64,000 nt of DNA from Acidobacteriota bacterium (GTDB lineage Bacteria; Acidobacteriota; Blastocatellia; RBC074): NCBI GenBank assembly GCA_016196035.1, contig JACPYM010000021.1, forward strand, positions 1 to 64,000. The letters run 5' to 3'. The position numbers and the translations under genes are program-made. Shown here one piece after another: positions 41,324-52,092 of this stretch; the stretch's first letter is position 1, and every line of letters begins with the position of its first letter. The notes below the pieces were generated by a model, which ran no database searches, was not told the origin of the DNA, and was given only the letters and a program-made list of their open reading frames with translations.

Positions 41324-43024
41324 ATGTGGAGCCAAAAGAAAAGAGTCCCTGTTGCTCGCCCAGAACCCGTGTATGACGCTGTGATCGTCGGCTCTGGCGC
41401 GGCGGGTGGCACGATGGCCTGGGTGCTGGTCAATGCCGGGTTGCGCGTCGCGATGCTCGAAGCCGGGCCGAAACGCGAGCCTATGGTGGATTTCGCCTAC
41501 CACGAACCCTTCCCTTACGAGGATCCCCACCGTGGCCTGAAAACCGAAGAATCGCCGACCGATGCGATGCGCAAGAAATACATCTTCGGCCCGAACGCTT
41601 ACGCGCCTTGGTCCAACCCGGATGAACCATATACAACCCCGAAAGACTTGCCCTACGAATGGATGCGCGCGCGCAATGTCGGGGGCCGCACGATGTTTTG
41701 GGGGCGCTTTGCCAACCGTTTTAACGAAGCGGATTTCAAAATGCGTTCGCTGGACGGTCAGGGCTTGGATTGGCCGATCGAATACAAGGACCTCGCCCCT
41801 TACTATGACAAGGCCGAGATTTTCATGGGCGTGTGCGGGGCCAAAGAGAATCATCCCGATCTGCCGGACGGGGACAATTTCCTGCCCCCGGCGGCGCTGA
41901 AGTGTCCGGATCATTTGCTGACAAAAGCCGCCGGGAAATTGGGCATTCGCACCATGCGCGTGCGGCGGGCGATGATGACCAAAGCCTATAAAGGCTACGC
42001 GCAGTGCCATTATTGCGCCGGTTGCGATGATGGCTGCGAGACCGATTCGTTTTACAGTTCGACGTCGCGCCAGATACAGCCACTGCTGAATAAATTCCCG
42101 CGCACCTTCAAACTGATTCCCAATGCGATGGCGCACAAGGTCAACCTGAATGGCAAAGGGCTGGCCAGCAGTGTCAGCTACATTGACAAGACCACGGGCC
42201 ACGAACGCGAAATCAAAGCGCGCGCCGTCGTGCTGGGGTGCGGCACGCTCGAAACGACGCGGCTCTTGTTGTTGTCGAACATCGCCAATTCCAGCGGCCT
42301 GATCGGCAAAAACTTCATCGAGCATTTGGACGCGGGCGCGCAGGCCTTCTTGCCCGAACTCAGTTTTTCAGAACGCGAAGAGGGCGATGGCATCGGCGGT
42401 TCGCACATCATCATCCCGTGGTTCGGTTACTTCCGTCCGCAGGAAAAGCGTGATTTCGTGCGCGGCTTTCAGATCGAGCCTTCGGCGCGTCAACGGATGC
42501 GGCCCGACAAGAACCCGAAGCGCATACGGGGTCTGGGCGTAGCCTTCAAAAAAGAGATTCGCCGCTGGCAGGGCACGCGCGTCTCGCTGGCCTGTCACGG
42601 CGAAATGCTGCCCGGCCCGGACAAGTTCGTCGACCTCGACTCGACGGTGCAAGACAAATGGGGCAGCCCCGTGCTCAAGATTCACCACCCCGTGGATGAC
42701 AACGCGCGGAGCATGTACAAATACATCCGGCAAACTTATGAAGAGTTGTTTGCCGCCGCCAAAGCCACGGAAGTCACCTTGCCCGATGCGCCGGACAAAC
42801 CGGGCCATTCGATTCACGAAATGGGCACGGTGCACATGGGCAGCGATGCGAAAACCTCGGTGCTCAATTCCTTCAATCAAGCGTGGGATGTCAAAAACCT
42901 GTTCGTGACCGACGCGGCGTCGTTTGCTTCGGGCACGCACAAAAACCCAACGCTGACGATCATGGCGCTCTCGTGGCGGGCGGCGGAGTATTTGCTGGCC
43001 GAGCGCAAGAAAGGAAATCTGTAG
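41324..43024 (+). CDS. GMC family oxidoreductase
   Basis: A 566-residue FAD enzyme. The dinucleotide motif [17 protein letters not shown] is at the N-terminus, [16 protein letters not shown] is the GMC signature-like block, a four-cysteine cluster [11 protein letters not shown] lies at mid-protein, and the catalytic pair is [11 protein letters not shown] and [16 protein letters not shown]. It resembles the large subunit of gluconate 2-dehydrogenase and related sugar or polyol dehydrogenases, but the usual cytochrome and gamma subunit genes are not next to it. The start at ATG 41324 (GGAAAGGA upstream) is preferred over a GTG at 41306. No signal peptide is seen. Confidence 0.92.
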   Translation: MWSQKKRVPVARPEPVYDAVIVGSGAAGGTMAWVLVNAGLRVAMLEAGPKREPMVDFAYHEPFPYEDPHRGLKTEESPTDAMRKKYIFGPNAYAPWSNPDEPYTTPKDLPYEWMRARNVGGRTMFWGRFANRFNEADFKMRSLDGQGLDWPIEYKDLAPYYDKAEIFMGVCGAKENHPDLPDGDNFLPPAALKCPDHLLTKAAGKLGIRTMRVRRAMMTKAYKGYAQCHYCAGCDDGCETDSFYSSTSRQIQPLLNKFPRTFKLIPNAMAHKVNLNGKGLASSVSYIDKTTGHEREIKARAVVLGCGTLETTRLLLLSNIANSSGLIGKNFIEHLDAGAQAFLPELSFSEREEGDGIGGSHIIIPWFGYFRPQEKRDFVRGFQIEPSARQRMRPDKNPKRIRGLGVAFKKEIRRWQGTRVSLACHGEMLPGPDKFVDLDSTVQDKWGSPVLKIHHPVDDNARSMYKYIRQTYEELFAAAKATEVTLPDAPDKPGHSIHEMGTVHMGSDAKTSVLNSFNQAWDVKNLFVTDAASFASGTHKNPTLTIMALSWRAAEYLLAERKKGNL

Positions 43025-43028
43025 AAAT

Positions 43029-43126
43029 CAAAAGGCAAAAAGCAAAAGGCAAAAGTGCGGAACGCAGCTTTCAAATCGAAAAGCAGTTCCTCATTTTTGC
43101 CTTTTGCTTTTGCCTTTTGCCTTTTG
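43029..43126. repeat. Heptamer-built inverted repeat (CAAAAGG / CCTTTTG)
   Basis: Four 7-bp units (CAAAAGG, CAAAAAG, CAAAAGG, CAAAAGT) at 43029-43056 are answered by inverted copies at 43094-43126 (TTTTTGC, CTTTTGC, TTTTGCC, TTTTGCC). The hairpin exactly fills the gap between the GMC oxidoreductase stop and the next gene start. Confidence 0.8.
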
Positions 43127-43130
43127 AGTT

Positions 43131-44702
43131 ATGAAGCGCGCACTCCCTTTCATTCTCTGTGCCGTTCATCTGGTGTTGCTGATTTTGCTGGCACGCCAGC
43201 ATCCCTTTGGCACCTACGCGACCGAAACCGATTTCTATCACTTCTTTGCCCCCGACGCCGAACGGCTGGCGGCGGGGCAATTTCCCGTCAATACCTATCA
43301 AGGGCCGGGTTACCCGGCGGCCTTGGCCCTGCTCGGCAAACTGACCGGATTGGGCGGCGCTTTGTTTACCGTGGGCAAGTGGTTGTCGGTCGTGTGCGCG
43401 GTGCTGTGCGGGTGGCTGGTGTTCCGGCTGTTTGCGCAAGTGTGTGGTTTCTGGGTGGGCGTGGGCGCGCAATTGCTGACCGTGGCGAGCGGAGAGTTTC
43501 CGCAATTCTCAATCAGCGCGACAACCGATGTATTTTTTCTAGCGCTGTGTTTGGCGACGCTGGTGGTGTTTACGAATGAGAAGTTAGCGCGGCGCTGGCG
43601 CATCGGTGGGGCGGCGGTGCTGACCGGCTTGAGTTATTTGACGCGCTACAACGGGCTGTTTTTGCTGGCGGCGTGTTTGCTGGGCATCGTCGTGTTTGAT
43701 TTGTTCGGATTGACGTGGCGCGCACGTGTACGGCAGGTGGCGCTGTTTGCCGGGCTGTTCGTACTGGTGGCGCTGCCCTGGTTTTACTACAACGCGAAAC
43801 ATCATGGCGCGCCGCTCTACAACACGAACTACCTCAACATCGCCACCGAGTTTTATCCCGAACTGGTCAAAGGCGAGGTCAATCAGGACGCCACCCGCGC
43901 CTTGGAAGCGCGCTTTCACTCGTTTGGCGATGTGCTGCGCTACGATCCGCTGAAATTGTTCAAACGCTATCCGGTGAATTTGTGGGAGAGCGTGCGCAAC
44001 CTGGGCGGCACTTCGCTAATGCCTGTGGCGCTGGCCTGGGCGGCGCTGGGCGGCTTGCTCCTGTTGCTGGCGCTCGAACGGCGCAACAAGGCGGCGCAGG
44101 TGCTGCTGAGCGCGGGGTTGTTGTACCTGTTGTTGATGGCGCTCAATCATTGGGAGACGCGCTATTACTTTTTCGTGCTGGCGTTGTGCGCGGGGCTGGC
44201 GGTTTATTTGGTGGCCAGGCTGTTTGAACTGGCACGGGCACGGGGTTGGCTCACGCAGCCAGCGTTTGCCTTGTTACCCGTGGCACTCGTGGCAGCGTTG
44301 GTTGTCGTCACCGTGCGGGGCAGTCGCAAAGAAGTGCGCGACTTCCTCGACAGCCACCCGTCCGAAGTCACGGCGGTGCAGGCGTACTTGCAAAGCACGG
44401 GCGCATGCACAGCGCAGGCGCACAAACGCATCGTGGCGCGCAAACCGCATTTGGCGTATCTGTGCCGGGGCGAATGGATTTTCTTCCCCCAGGTCAAGTC
44501 GCCGGAAGAATTGCGCGCCTGGCTCGCGCAAAACCCAGTGGATTATCTGCTCATCAGCGAGCGCGAAATGAAAGAGCGCAAGGGCTTGAAACCGCTCGGC
44601 GATCCGGCCAAAGCGCCTGCCTGGTTGCAGCCGGTCTGGTCGCAGCGCAAACCCGTGGCGGTGTTGTACCAGCCTGTGGCCGCGGCCTTAACACAGGAGT
44701 AA
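43131..44702 (+). CDS. Multi-pass membrane glycosyltransferase (ArnT/PMT-like, GT39/GT83 type)
   Basis: A 523-residue inner-membrane protein with about 10 transmembrane helices and a C-terminal soluble domain of roughly 120 residues. The first periplasmic loop carries TETDFYHFFAPDAERLAAGQ, with an acidic residue placed as in the catalytic Asp/Glu of polyprenyl-phosphate-dependent glycosyltransferases, then NTYQGPGYPAALALLGKL. The fold fits GT-C enzymes that transfer a sugar from a lipid carrier onto protein, lipid A or other acceptors; the substrate is unknown. It precedes murA by only 4 bases, so both are probably on one message. Confidence 0.85.
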   Translation: MKRALPFILCAVHLVLLILLARQHPFGTYATETDFYHFFAPDAERLAAGQFPVNTYQGPGYPAALALLGKLTGLGGALFTVGKWLSVVCAVLCGWLVFRLFAQVCGFWVGVGAQLLTVASGEFPQFSISATTDVFFLALCLATLVVFTNEKLARRWRIGGAAVLTGLSYLTRYNGLFLLAACLLGIVVFDLFGLTWRARVRQVALFAGLFVLVALPWFYYNAKHHGAPLYNTNYLNIATEFYPELVKGEVNQDATRALEARFHSFGDVLRYDPLKLFKRYPVNLWESVRNLGGTSLMPVALAWAALGGLLLLLALERRNKAAQVLLSAGLLYLLLMALNHWETRYYFFVLALCAGLAVYLVARLFELARARGWLTQPAFALLPVALVAALVVVTVRGSRKEVRDFLDSHPSEVTAVQAYLQSTGACTAQAHKRIVARKPHLAYLCRGEWIFFPQVKSPEELRAWLAQNPVDYLLISEREMKERKGLKPLGDPAKAPAWLQPVWSQRKPVAVLYQPVAAALTQE

Positions 44703-44706
44703 CTCA

Positions 44707-45966
<1,260 letters not shown>

Positions 45967-46084
45967 ACACGCACGAGTGCGGCGGCAAACACAGACGCGC
46001 ACAAAGCGATGGATTGAGCACCCGTTGCTTTGTGAGCGTTGCGTTTTGGCAGCGCTGTTGCGGCGGCTGTGCTTGGCGGATTGA

Positions 46085-46720
46085 TTACGGAGCGACGGCG
46101 CGCTGGCGTGTACCTTTGGTCGTGATGTTATCTGAAAAGACCACCGCGCCTTTGTCGTCTTTGACTTCAAACACGGCGCGCCCGGTGAAGCTTTCCTGAT
46201 CGGAGTTGACGGTAATGGCGTGCCGGAAGCCGACGGTACCGGCCGGATGTTCAAAGGTCGCATCCACGGCATAGCCGCGATACGAGGCGATGAATTGCAA
46301 GCCGCCCGCGTGTTGCCAGACGCCTTGCTCCGGCGTGGTCGGATTGGGCAAAAGCAGCGAGGCTTCGGCGGCGTGCAGCACCGAACCTTCGTTGTCATCG
46401 CGGCCTGGGAAAACGTTCAGCGTGGATTTTACTGACGAACCATCGCTGAAGGTCAAGGTGAGACTCCAAGTGCCCAGCAAGGCGCGCTTTTGCCGCTCAA
46501 CAATATCCAGGATGCCGCCTTGTTGCGCGAAAGGTAATTCAATGGCCGGGTTGGCGCTTTCAAGCGTCTCTGCCGGGGGCACGGGCGTGCCGCTGGCGAC
46601 GTGTTCCGCGACACGCTTTTTGAGGGCCGCCGCTCCGTTGTTTTGCGCGAAGCCGGTGGTGGACGCGAGGGCCATGAATGCCGTGATGGCAAGTGCGAAG
46701 AAAATGTTGCTGCGTTGCAT
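46085..46720 (-). CDS. Secreted protein of unknown function
   Basis: A 211-residue protein with a signal peptide (residues 1-25, ending GFAQ). The body has LLGTWSLTLTFSDGSSVKST and AITVNSDQESFTGRAVFEVK, suggesting a lipocalin-like or beta-barrel fold of the kind seen in proteins that begin with G-x-W. No known family is recognised. The MITE-like element D sits between its ATG and any upstream promoter, and could affect expression. It converges with murA. Confidence 0.75.
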   Translation of the reverse strand: MQRSNIFFALAITAFMALASTTGFAQNNGAAALKKRVAEHVASGTPVPPAETLESANPAIELPFAQQGGILDIVERQKRALLGTWSLTLTFSDGSSVKSTLNVFPGRDDNEGSVLHAAEASLLLPNPTTPEQGVWQHAGGLQFIASYRGYAVDATFEHPAGTVGFRHAITVNSDQESFTGRAVFEVKDDKGAVVFSDNITTKGTRQRAVAP

Positions 46721-46752
46721 CGTTACGTTACCTCCAAGTCATACGTTGTTTA

Positions 46753-46852
46753 CAGCGGTTTCAAGTTGTGTGTTCAGGGCCGCGCAAGGTGTAGGGCGGG
46801 TTAGTAACCCGCCCTACACCTTGCTACCTGCACATCCAAAGTAAAACCGCTG
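46753..46852. repeat. MITE-like element D (100 bp, TA-flanked)
   Basis: The ends CAGCGGTTT and AAACCGCTG are flanked by TA at 46751-46752 and 46853-46854. Inside, two perfect 19-bp arms around a single G (46785-46823) share the core TGTAGGGCGGG with element A. The ends, however, match elements B and C, so D combines parts of both classes. Confidence 0.85.
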
Positions 46853-46997
46853 TAAGTTCTCGGTTACGAGCGCCTCCTGGCGGCTCGTTGCTATAGGCGG
46901 GAAAGCGCGGGCGAACCGGGTCATGTCATGAAGAAAAATTTTCAGCCTGCGCCGGGCAGGGTATAATCCGCCCGCATCGCACATCCTGTGACAATCT

Positions 46998-47582
46998 ATG
47001 GCAACGCCCCCATCACAAGCAGTCACCGAGTTATTACTCGCCTGGAACAGCGGCGATGAATCGGCTTTGGAAAAGCTGATGCCGCTGGTCTATGACGAAT
47101 TGCACCGGCTGGCGCACCGTTACCTGGGCGGCGAACGCGCGGGGCACATGCTGCAAACGACCGCGCTGGTCAACGAGGCCTACTTGCGGCTGATTGATGC
47201 GAGCCGTGTGCAATGGCAAAACCGGGCGCATTTTTTTGCCGTCTCGGCGCAACTGATGCGGCGTGTGCTGGTGGATTTCGCGCGCGCGCGCCAGTACCAG
47301 AAACGCGGCGGTGGCGCGCAGCAGGTTTCGCTGGAAGAGGCGCTGGTCGTTTCAAACGAACGCGGCGCGGAACTGATCGCGCTGGATGACGCGTTGCAGA
47401 CGCTGGCCGCGGCGGACGAACGCGCGAGCAAGGTCGTGGAGTTGCGTTTCTTCGGCGGCTTCAGCATCGAAGAAACCGCCGAGGTCTTGCGCGTCTCGCC
47501 CGAAACGGTGAAGCGCGATTGGCAATGGGCGAAGGTCTGGTTGTTGCGCGAATTGAGTAACGAAAGCCGTGAGCAAGCCTGA
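46998..47582 (+). CDS. ECF-type RNA polymerase sigma factor
   Basis: A 194-residue extracytoplasmic-function sigma factor. Region 2 includes LEKLMPLVYDELHRLAHRYL and GHMLQTTALVNEAYLRLID, region 2.4 is near FFAVSAQLMRRVLVDFARAR, and region 4 has KVVELRFFGGFSIEETAEVL and VSPETVKRDWQWAKVWLL for -35 recognition. This is the subgroup routinely found next to Ser/Thr kinase genes in Acidobacteria and Planctomycetes. It overlaps the kinase by 14 bases and has no anti-sigma factor beside it. Confidence 0.93.
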   Translation: MATPPSQAVTELLLAWNSGDESALEKLMPLVYDELHRLAHRYLGGERAGHMLQTTALVNEAYLRLIDASRVQWQNRAHFFAVSAQLMRRVLVDFARARQYQKRGGGAQQVSLEEALVVSNERGAELIALDDALQTLAAADERASKVVELRFFGGFSIEETAEVLRVSPETVKRDWQWAKVWLLRELSNESREQA

Positions 47583-50500
47583 ACGAATCCTGCAAATCAA
47601 ACGCATTTACCAGGAAGCCCTTGAGCGCGACGCCAACGCGCGCGCGGAGTTTCTGGCGGACGCCTGCGCGGACGACGAAGCGTTGCGCCGCGAGGTCGAA
47701 GCCTTGCTGGCTTACGAAGAGCAGACCGGGAGCTTTCTGGAAACGCCCGCCGTCAAATGGGCGGCGGAAATGCTGGCCGATGAGCAGGCGGCTGCGCTGG
47801 CCGGGCGCGAGTTCGGCACGTACCGGATTGAATCCTTGTTGGGCGCGGGCGGCATGGGCGAAGTCTGGCTGGCGCGGGACAGCCGCCTGGATCGCAAAGT
47901 CGCGCTCAAACTTTTGCCGGCGCGCTTCACCCAGGATGAAGCGCGCGTGCGCCGCTTCGTGCGCGAGGCGCGCGCGGCCTCGGCGCTCAATCATCCCAAC
48001 ATCCTGACCATTCACGAAATCGGCCAAGCTTCGGCGGAAGCGGGCGGCACGCATTTCATCGCCACCGAATTCGTCGCAGGCGAGACGCTGCGCCAACGCA
48101 TCGCGTGCGGCCGCTTGCCGATTGCCGCCGCGCTCGACGTGGCGATGCAAGTCAGCGCCGCGCTCAGCGCCGCGCACGAGGCCGGCATCATCCACCGCGA
48201 CATCAAACCCGAAAACATCATGCTGCGGCGCGATGGTTACGTGAAGGTGCTCGATTTCGGCCTAGCGAAACTGATCGAAGCGCCGGGCATGGACAGCGCG
48301 GAAGAGGCCGCGCATTCGGCCTTCACCACCACGCCAGGTTTGGTGATGGGCACGCCCGCGTACATGTCGCCCGAACAGGCGCGCGGCGTGAAAGTGGATG
48401 CGCGCACCGATCTGTTCAGCCTGGGCGTGGTGCTTTATGAAATGCTCACAGGCAAGGCACCCTTCGCCGGGACGACCGCCGCCGACGTGATCGCGGCGTT
48501 GTTGGAACGCGAACCCGCGCCGTTGGCGCTGAGCGGCCTGGACGCTTCGGAAACGCAGGAATGGATCGTGTCGAAGGCGCTACGCAAAGACCGCGACGAG
48601 CGCTATCAAACGGCGAAGGAATTGCGCGACGATCTGAAGCGGCTAAAACAAAAGTTGGAACGCCAGGCCGAAACGAGTTATGCCAGCGGCGCGGTGATGC
48701 CGGAAAGCGGATTGACGACGAACATCATGACGCCTGTCGGTGAGCGCGCTGTCACGACCAATCCGAGCGAAGCTGTCACGACTGCTTCGAGCGCGGAGTT
48801 TTTGCTGACCAGCTTGTTGCAACACAAGCGCGGTGTAGCGGTCAGCCTTGTCGCGCTGCTCGTTGTCATCAGCGCGTTGGGCTATGGCGCGTACCGCTTG
48901 CTGCAAAGCGCGCCCGGCGCAACGCCGCCCGCCACGCAGCGCGCGCTGACGCAATTGACCTTTGGCGCGGGCTTGCAGAGCGAACCGACCTGGTCGCCCG
49001 ATGGCCGCTTCATTGCTTACAGTTCGGATCGCGGCGGCAACTTCGACATTTGGGTGCAGCAGGTCAGCGGCGGCAATCCGGTGCAGGTGACGAAAACGCC
49101 CGCGCACGATTGGCAGCCCGATTGGTCGCCCGATGGCAACAGCCTGGCCTTTCGTTCCGAACGCGAGGGCGGCGGCCTTTTCGTCGTGCCGGTGCTGGGC
49201 GGCAACGAACGCAAGGTCGCGGCTTTCGGCTATCGCCCGCAATGGTCGCCGGATGGCACGCAGCTTCTCTTTTACAGTTCGAATCTGAAAAACGTCACCG
49301 CGCCGCCGAAAATTTATGTCGTGGGCTTGGACGGCGCGCCGCCGCGCGAAGTGCTGGCGTCACTGACCGGTGAATTTCCCGGACGGCTGCGCGTGGCCTG
49401 GCATCCCGATGGGCAGCGGCTTTCGCTCTGGGGCGAACATCATCAGGCAGGGTTGAGTTTTTGGACGGTGACGTTGGCGGCCCCGGCGAGTGGCCCGCCC
49501 GTCAAATCGGAATTCAGCCCGCAGGTCGCGGCACAAATCAAAACAGCATCGGTTGATCTGTTCGATTTCCGCTGGGCGCGCACGGGGCGGGCGCTGTATT
49601 TCGAGGGCGTTTCGCGCGGCGTGCGCAATCTTTGGAAAGTGGAAGTCGAACCCGCCAGCCTGCGTTGGACGAATGGGCCGGAGCGCTTGACGACCGGCGC
49701 GGGGCTGGACACCGACATCACGCTTTCGCCCGATGGAAAGAAACTGGCGTTCACCACGCGCAGCGAACACACGCGGCTGTGGTCGTTGCCATTCAACGCC
49801 GCCACCGGCCAGTTGCGCGGTGCGGGGCAACCAGTCACGCCCGTGGGGCTGAATACGCAGGGTTTCGATCTGACGCTCGACGGCAAGAAGCTCGTCTTCC
49901 TGGTGCAACGCGCCGAGCAGCGCGAGTTGTGGGAAAAGTATTTTGCAGATGGAAGCGAAAAAATGTTATTGGCGGGCGATGAATACACGCGCTCGGCGCC
50001 GCGCTGGTCGCGTGACGGGTTGCGTGTCGCGTATGTGCGCAGCCGTCCGCCCAGCCCCGAACGCAGCCAGCAATACACCTTTAACTTCGAACACGCCATC
50101 GTGGTGCTGAATGAAGACAGCAATAACGAACAAGTGCTCACGGCGGCGCACCCGCGCCAAGGGTGGCCCTGGGACTGGACTGCCGATCAAAGCGCCATCC
50201 TCGCCAGCAGCGGACGCCAGACGCCGGAACACTGGGGCTTATTCCTTTTTCCGCTGGCCGCCGCGCCGCAAGCCGAGACGCAAAAACAACTGCTCGCCGC
50301 GCGTCCCGCTTACGACGCCTTCAACGCGCGTTTCTCGCCGGACGAACGCTGGGTCTGTTTCATCGGCGTCAACCGCACCGACGCGGGCGACGCCGGGCTA
50401 TATGCCGTACCGGCGCAAGGCGGCGCATGGGTGCGGCTGACCGAGGGCAAGTTTTATGACGATAAACCGCGCTGGTCGCCGGATGGCCAGGCGTTCTATT

Positions 50501-50727
50501 TCATCTCTAACCGCTCGGGCTTTTTCAATGTGTGGGGACGGCGCTTTGATCCGCAAGCGGGCCAGCCTGTGGGTGAGGCCTTTCGCGTGACCAATTTTGA
50601 AAGCCCCGGCCAGATGATTCCGCCGACCGTGGTGCAGATCGAATTGGCGCTGGCGGCTGACCGGCTGGTCGCGCCGATTATGGAAGTCGCGGGGAGCGTT
50701 TGGATTTTGGAGAACGTGGATCGTTGA
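47569..50727 (+). CDS. Membrane serine/threonine protein kinase with a periplasmic TolB-like propeller
   Basis: A 1052-residue Hanks-type kinase. Glycine loop LGAGGMGEVW is at residues 91-100, the ATP lysine at 114 (VALK), the HRDIKPEN catalytic loop at 209-216, DFG at 229-231 and the SPEQARG activation segment at 267-273. One transmembrane helix (about 422-441) is followed by a C-terminal beta-propeller with repeated WSPDG blades (PTWSPDGRFIAYSS, PDWSPDGNSLAF, PQWSPDGTQLLF, PRWSPDGQAFYFIS). It starts at a GTG (47569) inside the sigma factor gene. It probably senses an extracellular or envelope signal and phosphorylates cytoplasmic targets, with the sigma factor a plausible one. Confidence 0.94.
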   Translation: MSKPERILQIKRIYQEALERDANARAEFLADACADDEALRREVEALLAYEEQTGSFLETPAVKWAAEMLADEQAAALAGREFGTYRIESLLGAGGMGEVWLARDSRLDRKVALKLLPARFTQDEARVRRFVREARAASALNHPNILTIHEIGQASAEAGGTHFIATEFVAGETLRQRIACGRLPIAAALDVAMQVSAALSAAHEAGIIHRDIKPENIMLRRDGYVKVLDFGLAKLIEAPGMDSAEEAAHSAFTTTPGLVMGTPAYMSPEQARGVKVDARTDLFSLGVVLYEMLTGKAPFAGTTAADVIAALLEREPAPLALSGLDASETQEWIVSKALRKDRDERYQTAKELRDDLKRLKQKLERQAETSYASGAVMPESGLTTNIMTPVGERAVTTNPSEAVTTASSAEFLLTSLLQHKRGVAVSLVALLVVISALGYGAYRLLQSAPGATPPATQRALTQLTFGAGLQSEPTWSPDGRFIAYSSDRGGNFDIWVQQVSGGNPVQVTKTPAHDWQPDWSPDGNSLAFRSEREGGGLFVVPVLGGNERKVAAFGYRPQWSPDGTQLLFYSSNLKNVTAPPKIYVVGLDGAPPREVLASLTGEFPGRLRVAWHPDGQRLSLWGEHHQAGLSFWTVTLAAPASGPPVKSEFSPQVAAQIKTASVDLFDFRWARTGRALYFEGVSRGVRNLWKVEVEPASLRWTNGPERLTTGAGLDTDITLSPDGKKLAFTTRSEHTRLWSLPFNAATGQLRGAGQPVTPVGLNTQGFDLTLDGKKLVFLVQRAEQRELWEKYFADGSEKMLLAGDEYTRSAPRWSRDGLRVAYVRSRPPSPERSQQYTFNFEHAIVVLNEDSNNEQVLTAAHPRQGWPWDWTADQSAILASSGRQTPEHWGLFLFPLAAAPQAETQKQLLAARPAYDAFNARFSPDERWVCFIGVNRTDAGDAGLYAVPAQGGAWVRLTEGKFYDDKPRWSPDGQAFYFISNRSGFFNVWGRRFDPQAGQPVGEAFRVTNFESPGQMIPPTVVQIELALAADRLVAPIMEVAGSVWILENVDR

Positions 50728-50824
50728 AGTGCGCCACCATTCGGCGCGCGCGGTGGGTGAATGCAGGAGGCGTGATTAGCTGCGGTGCGCCGGGCTGACG
50801 CAAGGAAGACATAGCCAAAAGCTG

Positions 50825-50857
50825 GTGACGGCGCAGCCTGCGCACCTGCGCCGTCAC
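50825..50857. terminator. Stem-loop between convergent genes
   Basis: A perfect 12-bp stem (GTGACGGCGCAG at 50825-50836, CTGCGCCGTCAC at 50846-50857) with a 9-base loop lies between the kinase stop and the DUF3574 stop. There is no immediate T run, but it is well placed as a shared transcription stop. Confidence 0.4.
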
Positions 50858-50889
50858 AGCCTGCTCAGTTTTGCCAGGCGCGCCTTCCC

Positions 50890-51345
50890 TCAGAACGAGA
50901 CCGCCGCCAGACTGTCCACGCGCAACACCGATTCCTGCTGGAAGGTTTGTTTGTAGGCGGTGCGAATCTCTTCGATCTTGCGGTCGGCATCGCGCATTTG
51001 CGGCGGGTACAGCAGAATCAACTCCATCGAGCGTTCCTTGACGATCACGCCAGCCGAGTTGCGGAATTGGCCGTAGCCGGTCAGCACCGTCAGTCCATCG
51101 GGAAAGCGCGGCGTGATTACCGTGTCTACGAACTGCATGAACTGCGCTTCGGTCACAACCGTCCCGTCAGGCTTTTGCGAACCGAAGTAGAGTTCTGTGC
51201 GCCGCCAGACTTCAGCGCGTTGCGCGGCGGGCGGCGCGGTGGCGATGCGCATGGCCGGGCGCGTTTTGGCGTTGCCAGCCGGTGCGAACAACGTTGTGAC
51301 GAGCAAGGCCAGCATGAGTAGGTGGTTGGTCAAGTGTTTGTTCAT
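50890..51345 (-). CDS. Secreted DUF3574 protein
   Basis: A 151-residue protein: signal peptide (residues 1-26), then a small domain with WRRTELYFGSQKPDGTVVTE, FVDTVITPRFPDGLTVLTGY and SMELILLYPPQMRDADRKIE. This matches DUF3574, short exported proteins of unknown role found in many Gram-negatives. The start at ATG 51345 has AGGAGA upstream; longer readings would place the signal peptide internally. It is a likely single-gene unit. Confidence 0.85.
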   Translation of the reverse strand: MNKHLTNHLLMLALLVTTLFAPAGNAKTRPAMRIATAPPAAQRAEVWRRTELYFGSQKPDGTVVTEAQFMQFVDTVITPRFPDGLTVLTGYGQFRNSAGVIVKERSMELILLYPPQMRDADRKIEEIRTAYKQTFQQESVLRVDSLAAVSF

Positions 51346-51504
51346 GAGGTTTCTCCTAATTGGTGAATTTGAGTTAAAAGCGCCGTAGGTTGTCCAACCT
51401 GCGGCTGACGCGGCTGAGGATTCTGAAAGGCGCGGAACGATTTGGCAAATTATCCTGCGCCTGCGCCAATCAGTCATTAGACCTTATCGGGTTAAGCTGC
51501 GGAC

Positions 51505-51619
51505 TAACCACGGGGAACACGGGGGGCACGGGGCAATCGAGCAAAATACGTGCGGAAGAAGAGTTACGATTTGCTGGTTCGTTTATGCTTTCCCCTCATC
51601 CCCGTGTTCCCCGTGGTTA
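51505..51619. repeat. Inverted repeat with 9-bp units (CACGGGGAA type)
   Basis: A 20-bp arm at 51505-51524 (TAACCACGGGG, ACACGGGG) is perfectly inverted at 51600-51619. The left side continues in 9-bp steps (CACGGGGAA, CACGGGGGG, CACGGGG). It fills the gap between the DUF3574 start and the truncated haemoglobin stop. Confidence 0.8.
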
Positions 51620-51639
51620 ATTTCTATTCCCGATAATGT

Positions 51640-52092
51640 CTATTGTTCGACGATGTCTGGCTTGAGACTGGCGATGGCGGCGAGGACTTCTGCCTTTTCT
51701 TTCTTCGGCACTTTGAATTTATCGAGCGTGGCCGTGAGGTGCCTGACGGAACTGTCCCAGTCCTTCTCGGTGATCTTCAGCCCTTTGTGCGCGGTCTTCA
51801 TGTCGCGCCCGATATAAAGGCACGGTCCGCCGGTCGCGGCGCACAATTGATCGAGCACGAGTTGACGAATGCGCTTCTGCGAATTCTCGCTCGCGCCCAC
51901 GAAAAAGCGCCCGAGGTCTTTGTCTGCCGCCAGCCGCCCAATGAAATCATCCGTCACCGCCGCCAGCGCGTCGTAGCCGCCCACGCGCTGATAAAGCGAT
52001 TTTTGTTGGGCGCGCGCCAGGTCTGCCGCGCCGCACAAAAGCAGCGCCGCCAAAAGCCATACTGTTTTTCCTGACCTGAAAAAGTTACGCAT
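51640..52092 (-). CDS. Exported group I truncated haemoglobin
   Basis: A 150-residue globin: signal peptide (residues 1-28, ending ARAQQ), then SLYQRVGGYDALAAVTDDFI, GRFFVGASENSQKRIRQLVLD and GGPCLYIGRDMKTAHKGLKI, where the histidine in KTAHKGL is the proximal haem ligand. The two-over-two helix layout and glycine motifs fit group I trHb (glbN-type), which bind oxygen or nitric oxide. An N-terminal signal is unusual for such globins and suggests a periplasmic role. GGAGG lies 8 bases upstream of ATG 52092. DUF3574 follows on the same strand across the repeat. Confidence 0.88.
   Translation of the reverse strand: MRNFFRSGKTVWLLAALLLCGAADLARAQQKSLYQRVGGYDALAAVTDDFIGRLAADKDLGRFFVGASENSQKRIRQLVLDQLCAATGGPCLYIGRDMKTAHKGLKITEKDWDSSVRHLTATLDKFKVPKKEKAEVLAAIASLKPDIVEQ

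Noticed and set aside
41303-42325. Long open frame on the minus strand (340 codons) opposite the GMC oxidoreductase
   Set aside because: The plus strand shows complete GMC motifs; the opposite frame is an open shadow of GC-rich codons with no domain or ribosome site.
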